Shown here: piece by piece, positions 52,269 to 63,200 of the stretch
How the letters are laid out: each line of letters starts with the position of its first letter
How positions within the stretch are numbered: the stretch's first letter is position 1
NCBI GenBank assembly: GCA_001797335.1
Contig: MGPE01000015.1
Coordinates: 62,001 to 126,000, forward strand
DNA length: 64,000 nucleotides
Origin: Deltaproteobacteria bacterium GWA2_38_16
GTDB taxonomy: Bacteria > Bdellovibrionota > JACOXK01 > 2-02-FULL-40-11
Direction of reading: 5' to 3'
Notes under the pieces: model-generated
The model's input: the letters and a program-made list of their open reading frames with translations, nothing else
What the model was told of the DNA's origin: nothing
Databases searched by the model: none
Translations under genes and position numbers: made by a program

Positions 52269-52916
52269 CATACCAACTACAGCTTGCGCTGCCCCTCCTT
52301 CTTAAGAAAGGTTTGTGGTCTGGACTTTCTCTTCACCCCTCATCAGGGTGCCTACCATTAAGTCTCTACACCTTCTTCACTAGTTTTAAACCTAATGAAG
52401 CTTGGCTCGGGATTACCTCGCTACAGGCTTCCCCGAATTTGATAGGAGATCCCACATGGGTTTCCCTACGTGTCGCCCATTGCAGAATTAAATTCCAAGC
52501 GTCTCGGTATTCGGCAGAACGCGGTTTGCGTTGACGTTTTTCCTCTTCTACAAGATGAATTTCACTGCCGTACTCAATGAACACACCTACAGGGAAAACA
52601 TAGAAAATATTCTTACCTGCAATATAAATTACAGCAAAGTCAAAATCAGATGATTGATAAGCTTCTCGAATCATATCTCGTCGATTCGTCTTTGTTCGAC
52701 GATTATCGACAACATAATTCAAAGAGGATTCATCTAACCATGCTGATTTTACCTGAATCTTCACAAGAACTCCCTCCACATCAAAAACCAAATCGTAAGG
52801 AAGTCGATCGCCAACAGGCTTCAGAACTCCCCATCCCCGTTTCAATCCTTGAAGGACGGTTTCTTGTTCAGCTATGTCTCCTTTGAGTTTTGTATCCATA
52901 GTTAATTCTGCGGTTG
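52269..52916 (-). other. Group I intron (IC3-like) in tRNA-fMet, 648 nt
   Basis: Core elements read on the minus strand: P (AAATTCGGGGAAGCCT, 52440-52425), Q (AATCCCGAGCCAAGC, 52414-52400), R (GTGTAGAGACTTAATGG..., 52371-52347) and S (AAGTCCAGACC, 52327-52317). R and S pair as GACTT/AAGTC to form P7. The 5' exon ends in U and the intron ends in G, as group I introns require. P1 is extended by a perfect 10-bp pairing of GCAGAATTAA (52911-52902) with TTAATTCTGC (52491-52482). The endonuclease frame lies in the P1 loop and runs into the core. Confidence 0.88.
52366..52899 (-). CDS. Intron-encoded PD-(D/E)XK homing endonuclease, I-Ssp6803I type
   Basis: A 177-residue protein beginning MDTKLKGDIAEQE. 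The expected catalytic residues are in order: Glu11, Asp36 (LPYDLVF), Gln49 and Lys51 (KIQVKSA), the Q-x-K variant reported for I-Ssp6803I of the Synechocystis tRNA-fMet intron. It would cut intron-less tRNA-fMet genes to spread the intron. The start is 17 bases after the 5' splice site. The last 41 codons overlap the P1 3' strand and the P and Q elements, and the stop lies in R. The frame is intact, so the enzyme may be active. Confidence 0.88.
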   Translation of the reverse strand: MDTKLKGDIAEQETVLQGLKRGWGVLKPVGDRLPYDLVFDVEGVLVKIQVKSAWLDESSLNYVVDNRRTKTNRRDMIREAYQSSDFDFAVIYIAGKNIFYVFPVGVFIEYGSEIHLVEEEKRQRKPRSAEYRDAWNLILQWATRRETHVGSPIKFGEACSEVIPSQASLGLKLVKKV

Positions 52917-53032
52917 AGCCCGACGAGCTACCAGGCTGCTCCACCCCGCGATAATGAAAGAAGTGGTAACACACCCTTCTTTATCCTGTCAATTCAATTG
53001 CCAAACCAATGGAAAAACGCTAAAGCAAAAAT

Positions 53033-54100
53033 ATGCACACTATTTTTTTTACCGGTTTTCCTGGATTTATTGGAAAACAATTGGCTCTAACACTCCTCAA
53101 AAAATATCCTGACGTAAAACTCATATTTCTCGTTCACCCAAGCCAGCTTGATAAAGCCAAAGCTGATTTTAAAGAACTGGGATTTTCTACTCCCCATGAA
53201 ATTATTTCTGGAGACATCACACAATCCAATTTAGGTATGTCACACGATAGTGCCCAAAAAGTTAAAAATGAAACTACCATCGTATTTCATCTGGCCGCCA
53301 TTTATGACCTCACCGTTCCAGAAACGCTTGCCCAAAAAGTCAATGTCTGGGGCACACAAAACATGTTAAACTTTTTTTCTCAGGCTCCCAATCTAAAACG
53401 CTTTAATCACATTTCCACCTGTTATGTTTCGGGAGATCAAAAAGGGCTGATTACTCCCGATAAACTTGAAGAACGCCCCAAAGAAAATTTAATGTTTCAT
53501 AATTTTTATGAATTCACAAAACATGCATCCGAAGTTTTGGTAAAAAATAAGATGAGCGAAATCCCAATTACTATTTTTAGGCCTGCCATCGTCGTTGGAA
53601 ATTCTAAAACAGGCCTTACCGATAAATTTGATGGCCCTTATGTCGTTATGAAATTTCTTCACCAAATTCGTTTTCTCTTAAGGCTGGTTCCTAATCTTGG
53701 ATTTAAAGAATGTGAAGTTAATACGGTTCCTGTCGATTATGCTGTAGATGTCATGGCCACTTTAGCTTTCCAAGAAAAATCCAAAGGTCAAACATATCAA
53801 ATTTGTGATCAACATCCTCCATCGACAGAAGAATTTTTTGGATTCATCGTTCAAACCATTGGAGGCATTACTCCCTTCCAATGTACTTTCTTAAAAAAAA
53901 TCATCCTAAAACTTCTAAGACTCCCCGGGGTTTCTAAAATCACCGGCATCACTTGCCAGCATTTGGACTACTTTATGCACGAAGGGCAATATCGTTCTCC
54001 CAATCTCACCCAAGATCTCGAAGGCTCTGGTATTACGCTTCCTCATTATAAGGATACCTATCCAACGCTTTATAATTACATGAAAAACCATCTTCATTAA
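53033..54100 (+). CDS. Extended SDR / thioester-reductase-like NAD(P)-binding protein
   Basis: A 355-residue Rossmann-fold protein: TGFPGFIGKQL nucleotide motif at the N-terminus, catalytic Tyr159-x3-Lys163 (NFYEFTKHASE), and FRPAIVVGNSKTG, as in NAD_binding_4 (male-sterility/fatty acyl reductase) proteins. Substrate unknown; a lipid or acyl derivative is plausible. The promoter region is shared with the divergent tRNA gene, 82 bases apart. Confidence 0.85.
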   Translation: MHTIFFTGFPGFIGKQLALTLLKKYPDVKLIFLVHPSQLDKAKADFKELGFSTPHEIISGDITQSNLGMSHDSAQKVKNETTIVFHLAAIYDLTVPETLAQKVNVWGTQNMLNFFSQAPNLKRFNHISTCYVSGDQKGLITPDKLEERPKENLMFHNFYEFTKHASEVLVKNKMSEIPITIFRPAIVVGNSKTGLTDKFDGPYVVMKFLHQIRFLLRLVPNLGFKECEVNTVPVDYAVDVMATLAFQEKSKGQTYQICDQHPPSTEEFFGFIVQTIGGITPFQCTFLKKIILKLLRLPGVSKITGITCQHLDYFMHEGQYRSPNLTQDLEGSGITLPHYKDTYPTLYNYMKNHLH

Positions 54101-54214
54101 AATCGCATGAGAAGTTTTTCTTACCGTCGATAAAATTTAGTTGAAGTCTCCTTTTTTTAAAGTATAATTAATAGTGTTAAGTACACTTTCGGCACGTTTA
54201 CAGGAGGTACGTTC

Positions 54215-56509
54215 ATGGACAATCCATCAAGGCTCATTGTTTTGACACTTATGGTTATGGTGTGTGTTTTTTCTGTCGTTCTCATCTTTAAAGGAGAATT
54301 TAGGGAATATAAAGAGCGTGAAGTTGCCAAAGAAAAAATTTCACCTCAAAAACAAGAAGTCGCTAAACAAGAAAACATCCAATGGACGCCTTCTGTGTTG
54401 CCTCCTACACCCATCGACCGCACCCCAGCTGTTATTGCACAAGAAGAAAAAAAATATGAAGAAATACCTGAGGACCCCAGGGAAATTATAAATCGCATGA
54501 CAGATAATGAAGAATTTGAAGTCACTCGCAATGAACGTGGCCAAAAAATTATTGCTAATGATGTTATTGTAGCATTCTCCCGAGGCACTTCTTCATCCGA
54601 AGTAGAAAGCTTAGAAAACAGATATGATATGATTTTAAAATCCTATGATTCAGTTACTGGAACAGCACGCTTTAAAGTTTCTTCACAAAGCGTAGCCCCT
54701 CTTAAAACACTTCAAGAACAAATTCAATCTGAGAATCCTAAAGTAAGATATAGCGAACCCAATTATGTCATGCATGCAGATCTTACTACACTCCCCACTG
54801 AACTTACTCAAATTAATACATCAGGAGGAGGAGAAAATAAATTATGGTTTTTAAATAATTCATCCATAAGAACAATTTTAAGTGGCCGCACATTCCCTTC
54901 TGTAATCGGCGTAGATATTGCCCACGGGCAATTCGCATCTCTTTATTCAGCTCAAAATCCATGTGCACTGATTGCGGTTATTGATTCCGGTTTTGATATC
55001 ACTTATCCAGATCTTCAAGGACGGATTTGGACAAACACTAAAGAAATCAACAACAATAGTATTGATGATGATAACAATGGCTATAAAGATGATTATTATG
55101 GAGTTTCCACTGCATTTGGAGATGGAGATCCCAGAATTTCAATCGGAAATTATCGAACGCAAAGCTTTTCCACACAAGGGCAAACACTCACTAATATTTT
55201 AAATAAAATAATAGAGCTAGGTAATCAATCTGGAACAAATAATGAAGCACATGATCAATATTTCCGCATCCATCTAGATCTTTTTCACGGAACCGCTACT
55301 AGTAGCCTTATTGTCGCAAATGGAAATAATTATGGCCTTGGCACTCAAGGTGTCGGCGTATGCCAAACAGGGAAGGTAATGTTAATTCAATCTGCAAAAT
55401 TAAAACTTGAAAATGGCATCCCTACATTGCTGAGCGCTTCTGAAGCGATTGCAGCAGGTATTCGATATGCTGCGGATCATGGTGCTAAAGTTATTAATGC
55501 AAGCTTAGGAGGCCCGTGGTTTGATGATACAGTTTCAAATCCTACTGCCTTTCCCACAGCAAGATGTACTACATATAATCAAAATACGTTTATGGTCTCA
55601 TCACCTTGTCATATTGTAGATGCTGTACAATATGCTAATTCAAAAGGAGCTATTCTCATTGCCTCTTCTGGAAATGATGGAGCGAATAACGATGCTCTCC
55701 CAAAATTCCCAGCCAATCTTTCTTATGAAACCCCAGCTTTGGATGTCATCGCTGTGGGTGCACATACAGCAGATGGTCACCGATGGAATCAGTCTAACTA
55801 TGGAGAACATTCTGTAACTTTGGTAGCTCCGGGTGAAAATATATTTACCCCTACTCTATCGAGTAACTTTCAAAACCAATTGCCAAGTGGATATACTTTA
55901 AGCTCTCTTTTTGGAAAACTTTTTCCAGGCAACAATAATGTATATCCAGCTTCTCTTTATGTGTATGCTTCTGGAACCTCTGCATCTGCACCCCTCGTTT
56001 CTGCAGGTGCAGCCATGGTATATCAAAGACTCTTAGTTCGGTTCGGATCCGACGCAACAAAAGATTATGCAAAAGCCGTTAAAGATATACTTAAAAATAG
56101 TACTCTGTCATTGTCTTCACTGGGAGCATCCCAAGATGCCATTAATAGCATGGATAAAAAGTCGCAAACAGGAGCTTCCATTTTAGATATTAAAGGAAGT
56201 TTAGAAATGACACAAAGGTACGCTAGCCTAGATACTCTTGATATTGTTGGGAGTAATTTTACAACTACCGGAAGTGGAACTGATAATCCAGTCAGCGATG
56301 GTGGAAGTGGGGGAACAGGTATTACGGCTGGTGGTGATAGTGGAGGAGGCGGTGGTGGGGGTGGATGTGGATATATCGACACGGGCGATCACAACAACAA
56401 TACACCCTCGGGCAATTGGCCGATACTGGTGCTCTATTTTATTCCTTTAGTATTGTGGCTCAGGAAAAGAGCCTTGGTTATGCAACGATGGAGTAACCGC
56501 CGTCGATAA
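54215..56509 (+). CDS. Subtilisin-like S8 serine protease with Gly-Cys C-terminal sorting-type tail
   Basis: A 764-residue exported protease: N-terminal membrane/signal segment (LIVLTLMVMVCVFSVVLIF), propeptide-like domain (about 115-190), and S8 domain with the triad Asp257 (VIDSGFD), His358 (FHGTATS) and Ser589 (ASGTSASAP). The end is a Gly-rich linker with a lone Cys (GGGGCGYI), a hydrophobic segment (WPILVLYFIPLVLWL) and basic residues (RKRALVMQRWSNRRR). That tripartite tail resembles MYXO/JDVT-CTERM type surface-anchoring signals. AGGAGG is 8 bases before the ATG. Confidence 0.93.
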   Translation: MDNPSRLIVLTLMVMVCVFSVVLIFKGEFREYKEREVAKEKISPQKQEVAKQENIQWTPSVLPPTPIDRTPAVIAQEEKKYEEIPEDPREIINRMTDNEEFEVTRNERGQKIIANDVIVAFSRGTSSSEVESLENRYDMILKSYDSVTGTARFKVSSQSVAPLKTLQEQIQSENPKVRYSEPNYVMHADLTTLPTELTQINTSGGGENKLWFLNNSSIRTILSGRTFPSVIGVDIAHGQFASLYSAQNPCALIAVIDSGFDITYPDLQGRIWTNTKEINNNSIDDDNNGYKDDYYGVSTAFGDGDPRISIGNYRTQSFSTQGQTLTNILNKIIELGNQSGTNNEAHDQYFRIHLDLFHGTATSSLIVANGNNYGLGTQGVGVCQTGKVMLIQSAKLKLENGIPTLLSASEAIAAGIRYAADHGAKVINASLGGPWFDDTVSNPTAFPTARCTTYNQNTFMVSSPCHIVDAVQYANSKGAILIASSGNDGANNDALPKFPANLSYETPALDVIAVGAHTADGHRWNQSNYGEHSVTLVAPGENIFTPTLSSNFQNQLPSGYTLSSLFGKLFPGNNNVYPASLYVYASGTSASAPLVSAGAAMVYQRLLVRFGSDATKDYAKAVKDILKNSTLSLSSLGASQDAINSMDKKSQTGASILDIKGSLEMTQRYASLDTLDIVGSNFTTTGSGTDNPVSDGGSGGTGITAGGDSGGGGGGGGCGYIDTGDHNNNTPSGNWPILVLYFIPLVLWLRKRALVMQRWSNRRR

Positions 56510-57221
56510 TAATAGTTTGTCCGTGAATCATTTCTGAAAGATCACTGCAGAGAAATAAAGCTACTTTCGCTACATCTTTGGGCTCTACGAGCCTGCCGGC
56601 AGGAGTTTTTTGTTGAGAGTTTGAAATCAACTGATCTCGATTAGAAAAATGTTTTAACGCATCGGTATCGACTACTCCGGCGGAAATCGCATTGACATTA
56701 ATTTTTTTAGAAGCCAGCTCTTGAGCCAAGTGCCGAACAATGGATTCCAACGCTGCCTTTGATGCTCCCACCAAGGTGTAATTGGGAATAGCCCGCACAG
56801 AACCCAGACTTGAAATTCCAATAATTTTTCCCCCATTTTTCATGAGAGGAACTGCTTTTTGAGCCAATGCCAAAAGAGCCCAGCTATTAATGTCCAATGT
56901 CCAATGCCAATGGTGAAGCGTAAGCTCCATCGGAGGTTTTAATACACCAGAAGCCGCATTACTAACCACAATATCTAAAGCACCCCACTCTTTTTGAATG
57001 ACTTCAAACATGGAAGACACATCTTTTTCATTAGATACATTGCCCTTTAACAGCAAGGGTGGTTTTTTTAAATTTTTTGCAACATCTTCTGCTGCTTTTT
57101 TATTTCGTAAAAAATTAATGGCTACGTCACAGCCGGCTTGAGAGAGTTCTTCTGCAATGGCTCGGCCAATACCGCGTGAACCCCCAGTTACCAACGCTTT
57201 TTTGCCTTTAAGTTCAATCAT
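56478..57221 (-). CDS. fabL: Enoyl-[ACP] reductase, FabL type
   Basis: A 247-residue SDR enzyme for the last step of fatty-acid elongation. The cofactor motif is TGGSRGIGRAIA, and the active site is Tyr148-x6-Lys155 (NYTLVGASK), the Y-x6-K spacing of enoyl-ACP reductases rather than the Y-x3-K of other SDRs. SNAASGVLKPPMEL and DTDALKHFSNRDQLI closely match Bacillus FabL. The start is at MIELKGKK. Its 3' end overlaps the convergent protease gene by 32 bases. Confidence 0.88.
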   Translation of the reverse strand: MIELKGKKALVTGGSRGIGRAIAEELSQAGCDVAINFLRNKKAAEDVAKNLKKPPLLLKGNVSNEKDVSSMFEVIQKEWGALDIVVSNAASGVLKPPMELTLHHWHWTLDINSWALLALAQKAVPLMKNGGKIIGISSLGSVRAIPNYTLVGASKAALESIVRHLAQELASKKINVNAISAGVVDTDALKHFSNRDQLISNSQQKTPAGRLVEPKDVAKVALFLCSDLSEMIHGQTIIIDGGYSIVA

Positions 57222-57242
57222 CAAAAACACCCTAACAAATAA

Positions 57243-57272
57243 AAAAGGGAGATTCAACAGAATCTCCCTTTT
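57243..57272 (-). terminator. Rho-independent terminator after groEL
   Basis: Stem AAAAGGGAGATTC / GAATCTCCCTTTT with a 4-base loop. Read on the minus strand it ends in a run of T. It lies after the groEL stop, beyond the R2 repeat copy, and close to the fabL start. Confidence 0.8.
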
Positions 57273-57275
57273 CCT

Positions 57276-57301
57276 GGATCCCGGATCAAGTCCGGGATGA
57301 C
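57276..57301. repeat. REP-like palindrome, family R2
   Basis: GGATCCCGGATCAAGTCCGG then GATGAC, between the groEL stop and its terminator. Confidence 0.8.
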
Positions 57302-57314
57302 GAATTTTTTCGGC

Positions 57315-59287
<1,973 letters not shown>

Positions 59288-59317
59288 AAGCATTTACCTC
59301 CTTATATATAAGCCGCT

Positions 59318-59345
59318 AATATATGCATATTTTACCGGCTGTCAA
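59318..59345 (-). promoter_or_regulatory. groESL promoter, sigma-70 type
   Basis: On the minus strand TTGACA (59345-59340) and TATATT (59323-59318) are 16 bases apart, about 30 bases before the groES start. A sigma-32 type CCCCAT -10 box is not evident although rpoH is the divergent neighbour. Confidence 0.6.
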
Positions 59346-59398
59346 GGGGGATGAAAAAAAGATGACTTTAAGCAGGTTTAGCCTTATATTACGACGTT

Positions 59399-60256
59399 AT
59401 GGCCAAAAATCATCATCTTCCTAAAGTTATCTCTCCCCCTGAGAAATATATGCAAGAAGTTCTACAATATCCGCTACTTACAAAAGAAGAAGAGATGGGT
59501 CTTGCCGTAAAATGGTTTAAAGATAAAGACCTTGAAGCCGCTCATAAACTGGTTATTTCTAATCTTAGATTTGTCATTAAAATTGCCAATGAATATGCAG
59601 GATACGGATTAAAACTCATGGATATTATCCAAGAAGGAAATATCGGACTCATGCGGGCTGTCAAAACCTATAACCCTTATAAAGACACAAGACTCATTAC
59701 CTATGCCGTGTGGTGGATACGATCCTATATCCATGACTATATTCAAAAAAACTGGAGTGTGGTTAAAATTGGGACTACCCAGGCGCAACGAAAATTATTT
59801 TACCGCCTTCAAAAAGAAAAAGAAGCTTTAGATCAATTAGACATTGAAGGAACCCCTAAACTTTTGGCCCAAAAATTAGGGGTTCGAGAAAAAGATGTGA
59901 TTGAAATGGATCAACGGATGATGCATGGACGAGATGTTTCCTTGGATGCGCCTATTAACAAAGATGATGAAGATAAACACACCCGGATTGATTTTATTGT
60001 AGACCAACAGGGCAATGTCGAGCAAGCACTCTCTGAACACGAAGAAGAAATCAATTTAAAAAACACCATGAATGAGTTTCAAAAAACATTAAAAGACAGA
60101 GATCTTTTTATTTTTAAAAAAAGGCTAATTGCTGAAAAACCCATGACACTTCAAGCCATTGCCGATAAATATAAAATTTCTAAAGAACGGGCCAGACAAC
60201 TGGAAGAAAAAATTAAAAAGAATTTAAAAACCTTTCTGTCGAGTTTATCGAAATAG
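59399..60256 (+). CDS. rpoH: RNA polymerase sigma-32 factor
   Basis: A 285-residue heat-shock sigma factor. Region 2 reads NLRFVIKIANEYAGYGLKLMDIIQEGNIGLMRAV and WWIRSYIHDYIQKNWSVVKIG; the RpoH box TTQAQRKLFYRLQKEKE follows. Region 4 ends KERARQLEEKIKKNLK. Sits divergent from groESL, a natural target, with 111 bases between. Convergent with the next gene, with a 12-base overlap. Confidence 0.95.
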   Translation: MAKNHHLPKVISPPEKYMQEVLQYPLLTKEEEMGLAVKWFKDKDLEAAHKLVISNLRFVIKIANEYAGYGLKLMDIIQEGNIGLMRAVKTYNPYKDTRLITYAVWWIRSYIHDYIQKNWSVVKIGTTQAQRKLFYRLQKEKEALDQLDIEGTPKLLAQKLGVREKDVIEMDQRMMHGRDVSLDAPINKDDEDKHTRIDFIVDQQGNVEQALSEHEEEINLKNTMNEFQKTLKDRDLFIFKKRLIAEKPMTLQAIADKYKISKERARQLEEKIKKNLKTFLSSLSK

Positions 60257-63200
60257 GGACATCAGTAACGGCTCTCGTTGAGACAGAAGATACTGATAGG
60301 CTTGCATTTTTTGAAGTGCTCGCCCCAAAGGTCCATGCCAACCTACCCAGCCGCCAAACCAATGATTAAAAAATTTCTCGGTTCGTATATTAGCCATGAG
60401 CCATACCAATTCATCTCGAGGATAAAGGCGATCTAAATTCTCAGCAAAATAGAACACCTCTAGATTCACCATAACGTCTTTAAACCGATCTTTAAATGCT
60501 AACTCACTAACTTTAGCCACAGGAGATTCTTTTAAAACTAACAGGGCTTCTTCATACAGTTTTAATTGCACAACAAGAAGCTGACGTTCTTGAACCCTTT
60601 TTGTATTATTTTTAAGAACTAATTTTGTCTGATCCCACGTCGCTGCTTTCCCAAAATTCGCCTCATGAAAAGACAGCTGACGCTTTAATAGGAAAATCCA
60701 TTTCTCCACATATTTTTTAAGTTGTGGGACGGTCATCGATCGGTCAACAGCATTTAAATACGCTGCTTTTAATTCCCCCCCTGAAAGCATTAAAAGTTCA
60801 TTGCCCGGTTTAAATGTCCAAAACCGGGTGGGCACAGAAAGTTTTCCCAAAGCAGAGGTAATTCCCACCCTTCGCGTCAAGGGAAGATATTGACTATACA
60901 TACCATATCCAAAATTGAGCATCCCCTTTACAAAAGCAATTTGGATGGGAGCAAAGAGCAAAAAACTCCCCTGAGTAATTCTAAGCTCTAAACGACTTTT
61001 AATGATATCTCGAATTTCTCTTCCTGGATTTTTTGGGTCTTGACTATCGTGGTGCGCCTTTAAGACATCCACCACAGTGGCCGTTTGATCACTCCCCTCT
61101 GATTGCGTATCATACCAATGTTCCAACGCTTCTACCGAATATCCTTCATCCCAAAATAAGCGTTTGGAATCTTGGGCCATCCACCACATGGCAAAGGGAG
61201 CAGCCCCAATACCAAACACTTCAGACACTTTTAAAATACCATGAGGTACGCGTGGCATAAATCGTCCCCCTAACCATCTAGGCAGGCGAGACATAGGACC
61301 CGATAAAAAGGAAAGGCCAATAATGGTTAAAAAACCATAGCCCACCGCATTGTGAAAAGTCCCTTGATGAGAAACCTGCTCTTGAAAAGTATGAATCATG
61401 TCATCGTTAATCTTTGAAAAACCTTGGGAATCAGACACGCGAGAAAACGCTGCATAGCGAAAAAAAGAATTCGCCAGTAAAAATTTCATTCCCTCTTCAG
61501 AATTTAAATCTAACTGGCAAAAACGATCAAGTTCATATTCCACCTTGGTCTTTAAATCCCAAACGGCCCTTTGAACAAGATCTATTAAAATATCCTCAGA
61601 CTCTCGATTGTCTTGGGCCAAAAGAAGTTGTTGATAGAGAGGGGCTTTAGAACCCATATATTTTATTTCTGTATCTAAAATAGGTTCTTGGGCCAAATAG
61701 CGGGCTTTCATAATTTCTTCAAACTGAATTCTTTTTTTAGGGTCCACAAAAAGACTCGCTAAAAATTGATAGTGATCAAGCCCCAAGGTTTGTGCCACTC
61801 TAATCACATCTTTTTTAGTCTGCGCTTCTCCCTCAAATGTCTTTAACCATTCTTGGTATCGATGATAAGCAGCATCATAAGTACTCCCCTCACTGGGGAA
61901 TAATATTTTTTCAATCTCATCAAAGGAATCTTTAGAAAAAGCCTCTCTTAAATCACCAGCAAAAACCAATGTTGCCAATCTAAAATTGTCTGGCGTATCT
62001 TCTACCGGAGAAAGTTTTAACCCATTCTTAAGATCACGAATACGTTGATCTTGCTCAGATATTTTTTTAGACATGTCTAGGGCATGCTCTAAAAGCCGCT
62101 GAGCAGATACTTTTGGATTCATCTGATCAGCGACCATCTGTTCCACTTCTTTTACCTGTTGCGCGGCTGTTTCATGATGCTTCGTAATTTTAGTGGATAG
62201 TTCTAAAAAATCATCTTGATGATCCCGAACTGTTTCTTCAACCAAAGCTAACAATTTCTCTTGGGTATCAGGCATCACCTCTGCACCGGAATCCACCAAA
62301 ATTCTTTCAATCGATACTGATAAAAGAAGTTTCTTGGCTTTTAAAATATTTTGAAAAATATTTTTTTGAGAATATTGTTGAAATACCCAACTTAATCCAT
62401 AACGTGCAAATAAATTTTCCATCGATTGAAGAGTGAATGTTAAATTATGAATAAGCTCCTGAGACATTTCACTGCTCACCTTTTCTAAGACCTCATACTC
62501 CCCTTTCCAAGCAGGAATCATGCCAATGAGTTTTTGAGAAAGAAGATCTGAGGCTAAGACTGGAATCACTATTTCAGGATCACTACTCAATTTCATATAA
62601 AATTGTGCATCTAAAAGAGCTCGACTCGGAACATTTTTTCTTTCTTCTAAAAGGCTAGGAATGCTCAAAGGATGAATGCTAAAATAATGATTTTGGCAGA
62701 ATAAAGGAAGAATAGACACTCGTTGCCCAACAGGAAACCGCTCTCTCATCCACAGACTATCTAGGTGTACCCACCGATTGATGTATAAATCAATGGCGGC
62801 TCTTCTTAAAAGATTCTTCCAGTGTATTTCATCCGGTATTTCTCCCAAAGCTTCTTGCTCAATGTCCATGTCTTCAGAAAGCCTAGGAATAATTTTACTG
62901 CCCACTACATGATAATTTTGACGAGAAACAAATTGGTCAAAATCTTTTTTTCCAATGTCATTTAATTCTAGATTAAAACTATCAAAAAGAGAGAGGTCTT
63001 TATGCTCATCTTTTTCATGAGCCAGAATTTGCATTTTTTTAAATGCTTTCAGAGTTTCTTGAAATTCCCAAAATACTTTTTCTTTCGAAATCAGAGAAAA
63101 TGTTTCTAGTGCTTCACTGTTTTTATCCCAAAATACTCGTTGCTGAACATTTAACTTTCCAAATTTTTTAAAATCTTGGCTAAGACTATTTTCAAATTCA

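Larger units (their letters stand above)
52229..52950 (-). tRNA. tRNA-fMet (CAU), interrupted by a group I intron
   Basis: The 5' exon (52950-52917) has the same sequence as the 5' half of E. coli initiator tRNA: CGCGGGGTGG through TCGTCGGGCT. The 3' exon (52268-52229) is CATAACCCGG, then GGTTCAAATCC T-loop and CCCCCGCAA. Joined, the anticodon arm is CGGGCT-CAT-AACCCG, with the initiator marks: a C1:A72 mismatch and three G:C pairs in the anticodon stem. The break lies between U33 and C34. CCA is not encoded at this 3' end. Confidence 0.93.

Noticed and set aside
52317-52345. GAGAAAGTCC-like stretch suggested RNase P RNA
   Set aside because: The stretch is the S element of a group I intron: it pairs with R (GACTT/AAGTC) and lies between the halves of a tRNA-fMet.
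52244-52534. 96-residue plus-strand frame over the tRNA and intron
   Set aside because: Antisense to the tRNA 3' exon and the intron core; explained by those RNAs.
59294-59398. CIRCE element expected before groESL
   Set aside because: No TTAGCACTC-N9-GAGTGCTAA-like repeat is present; an ordinary -35/-10 is seen instead.
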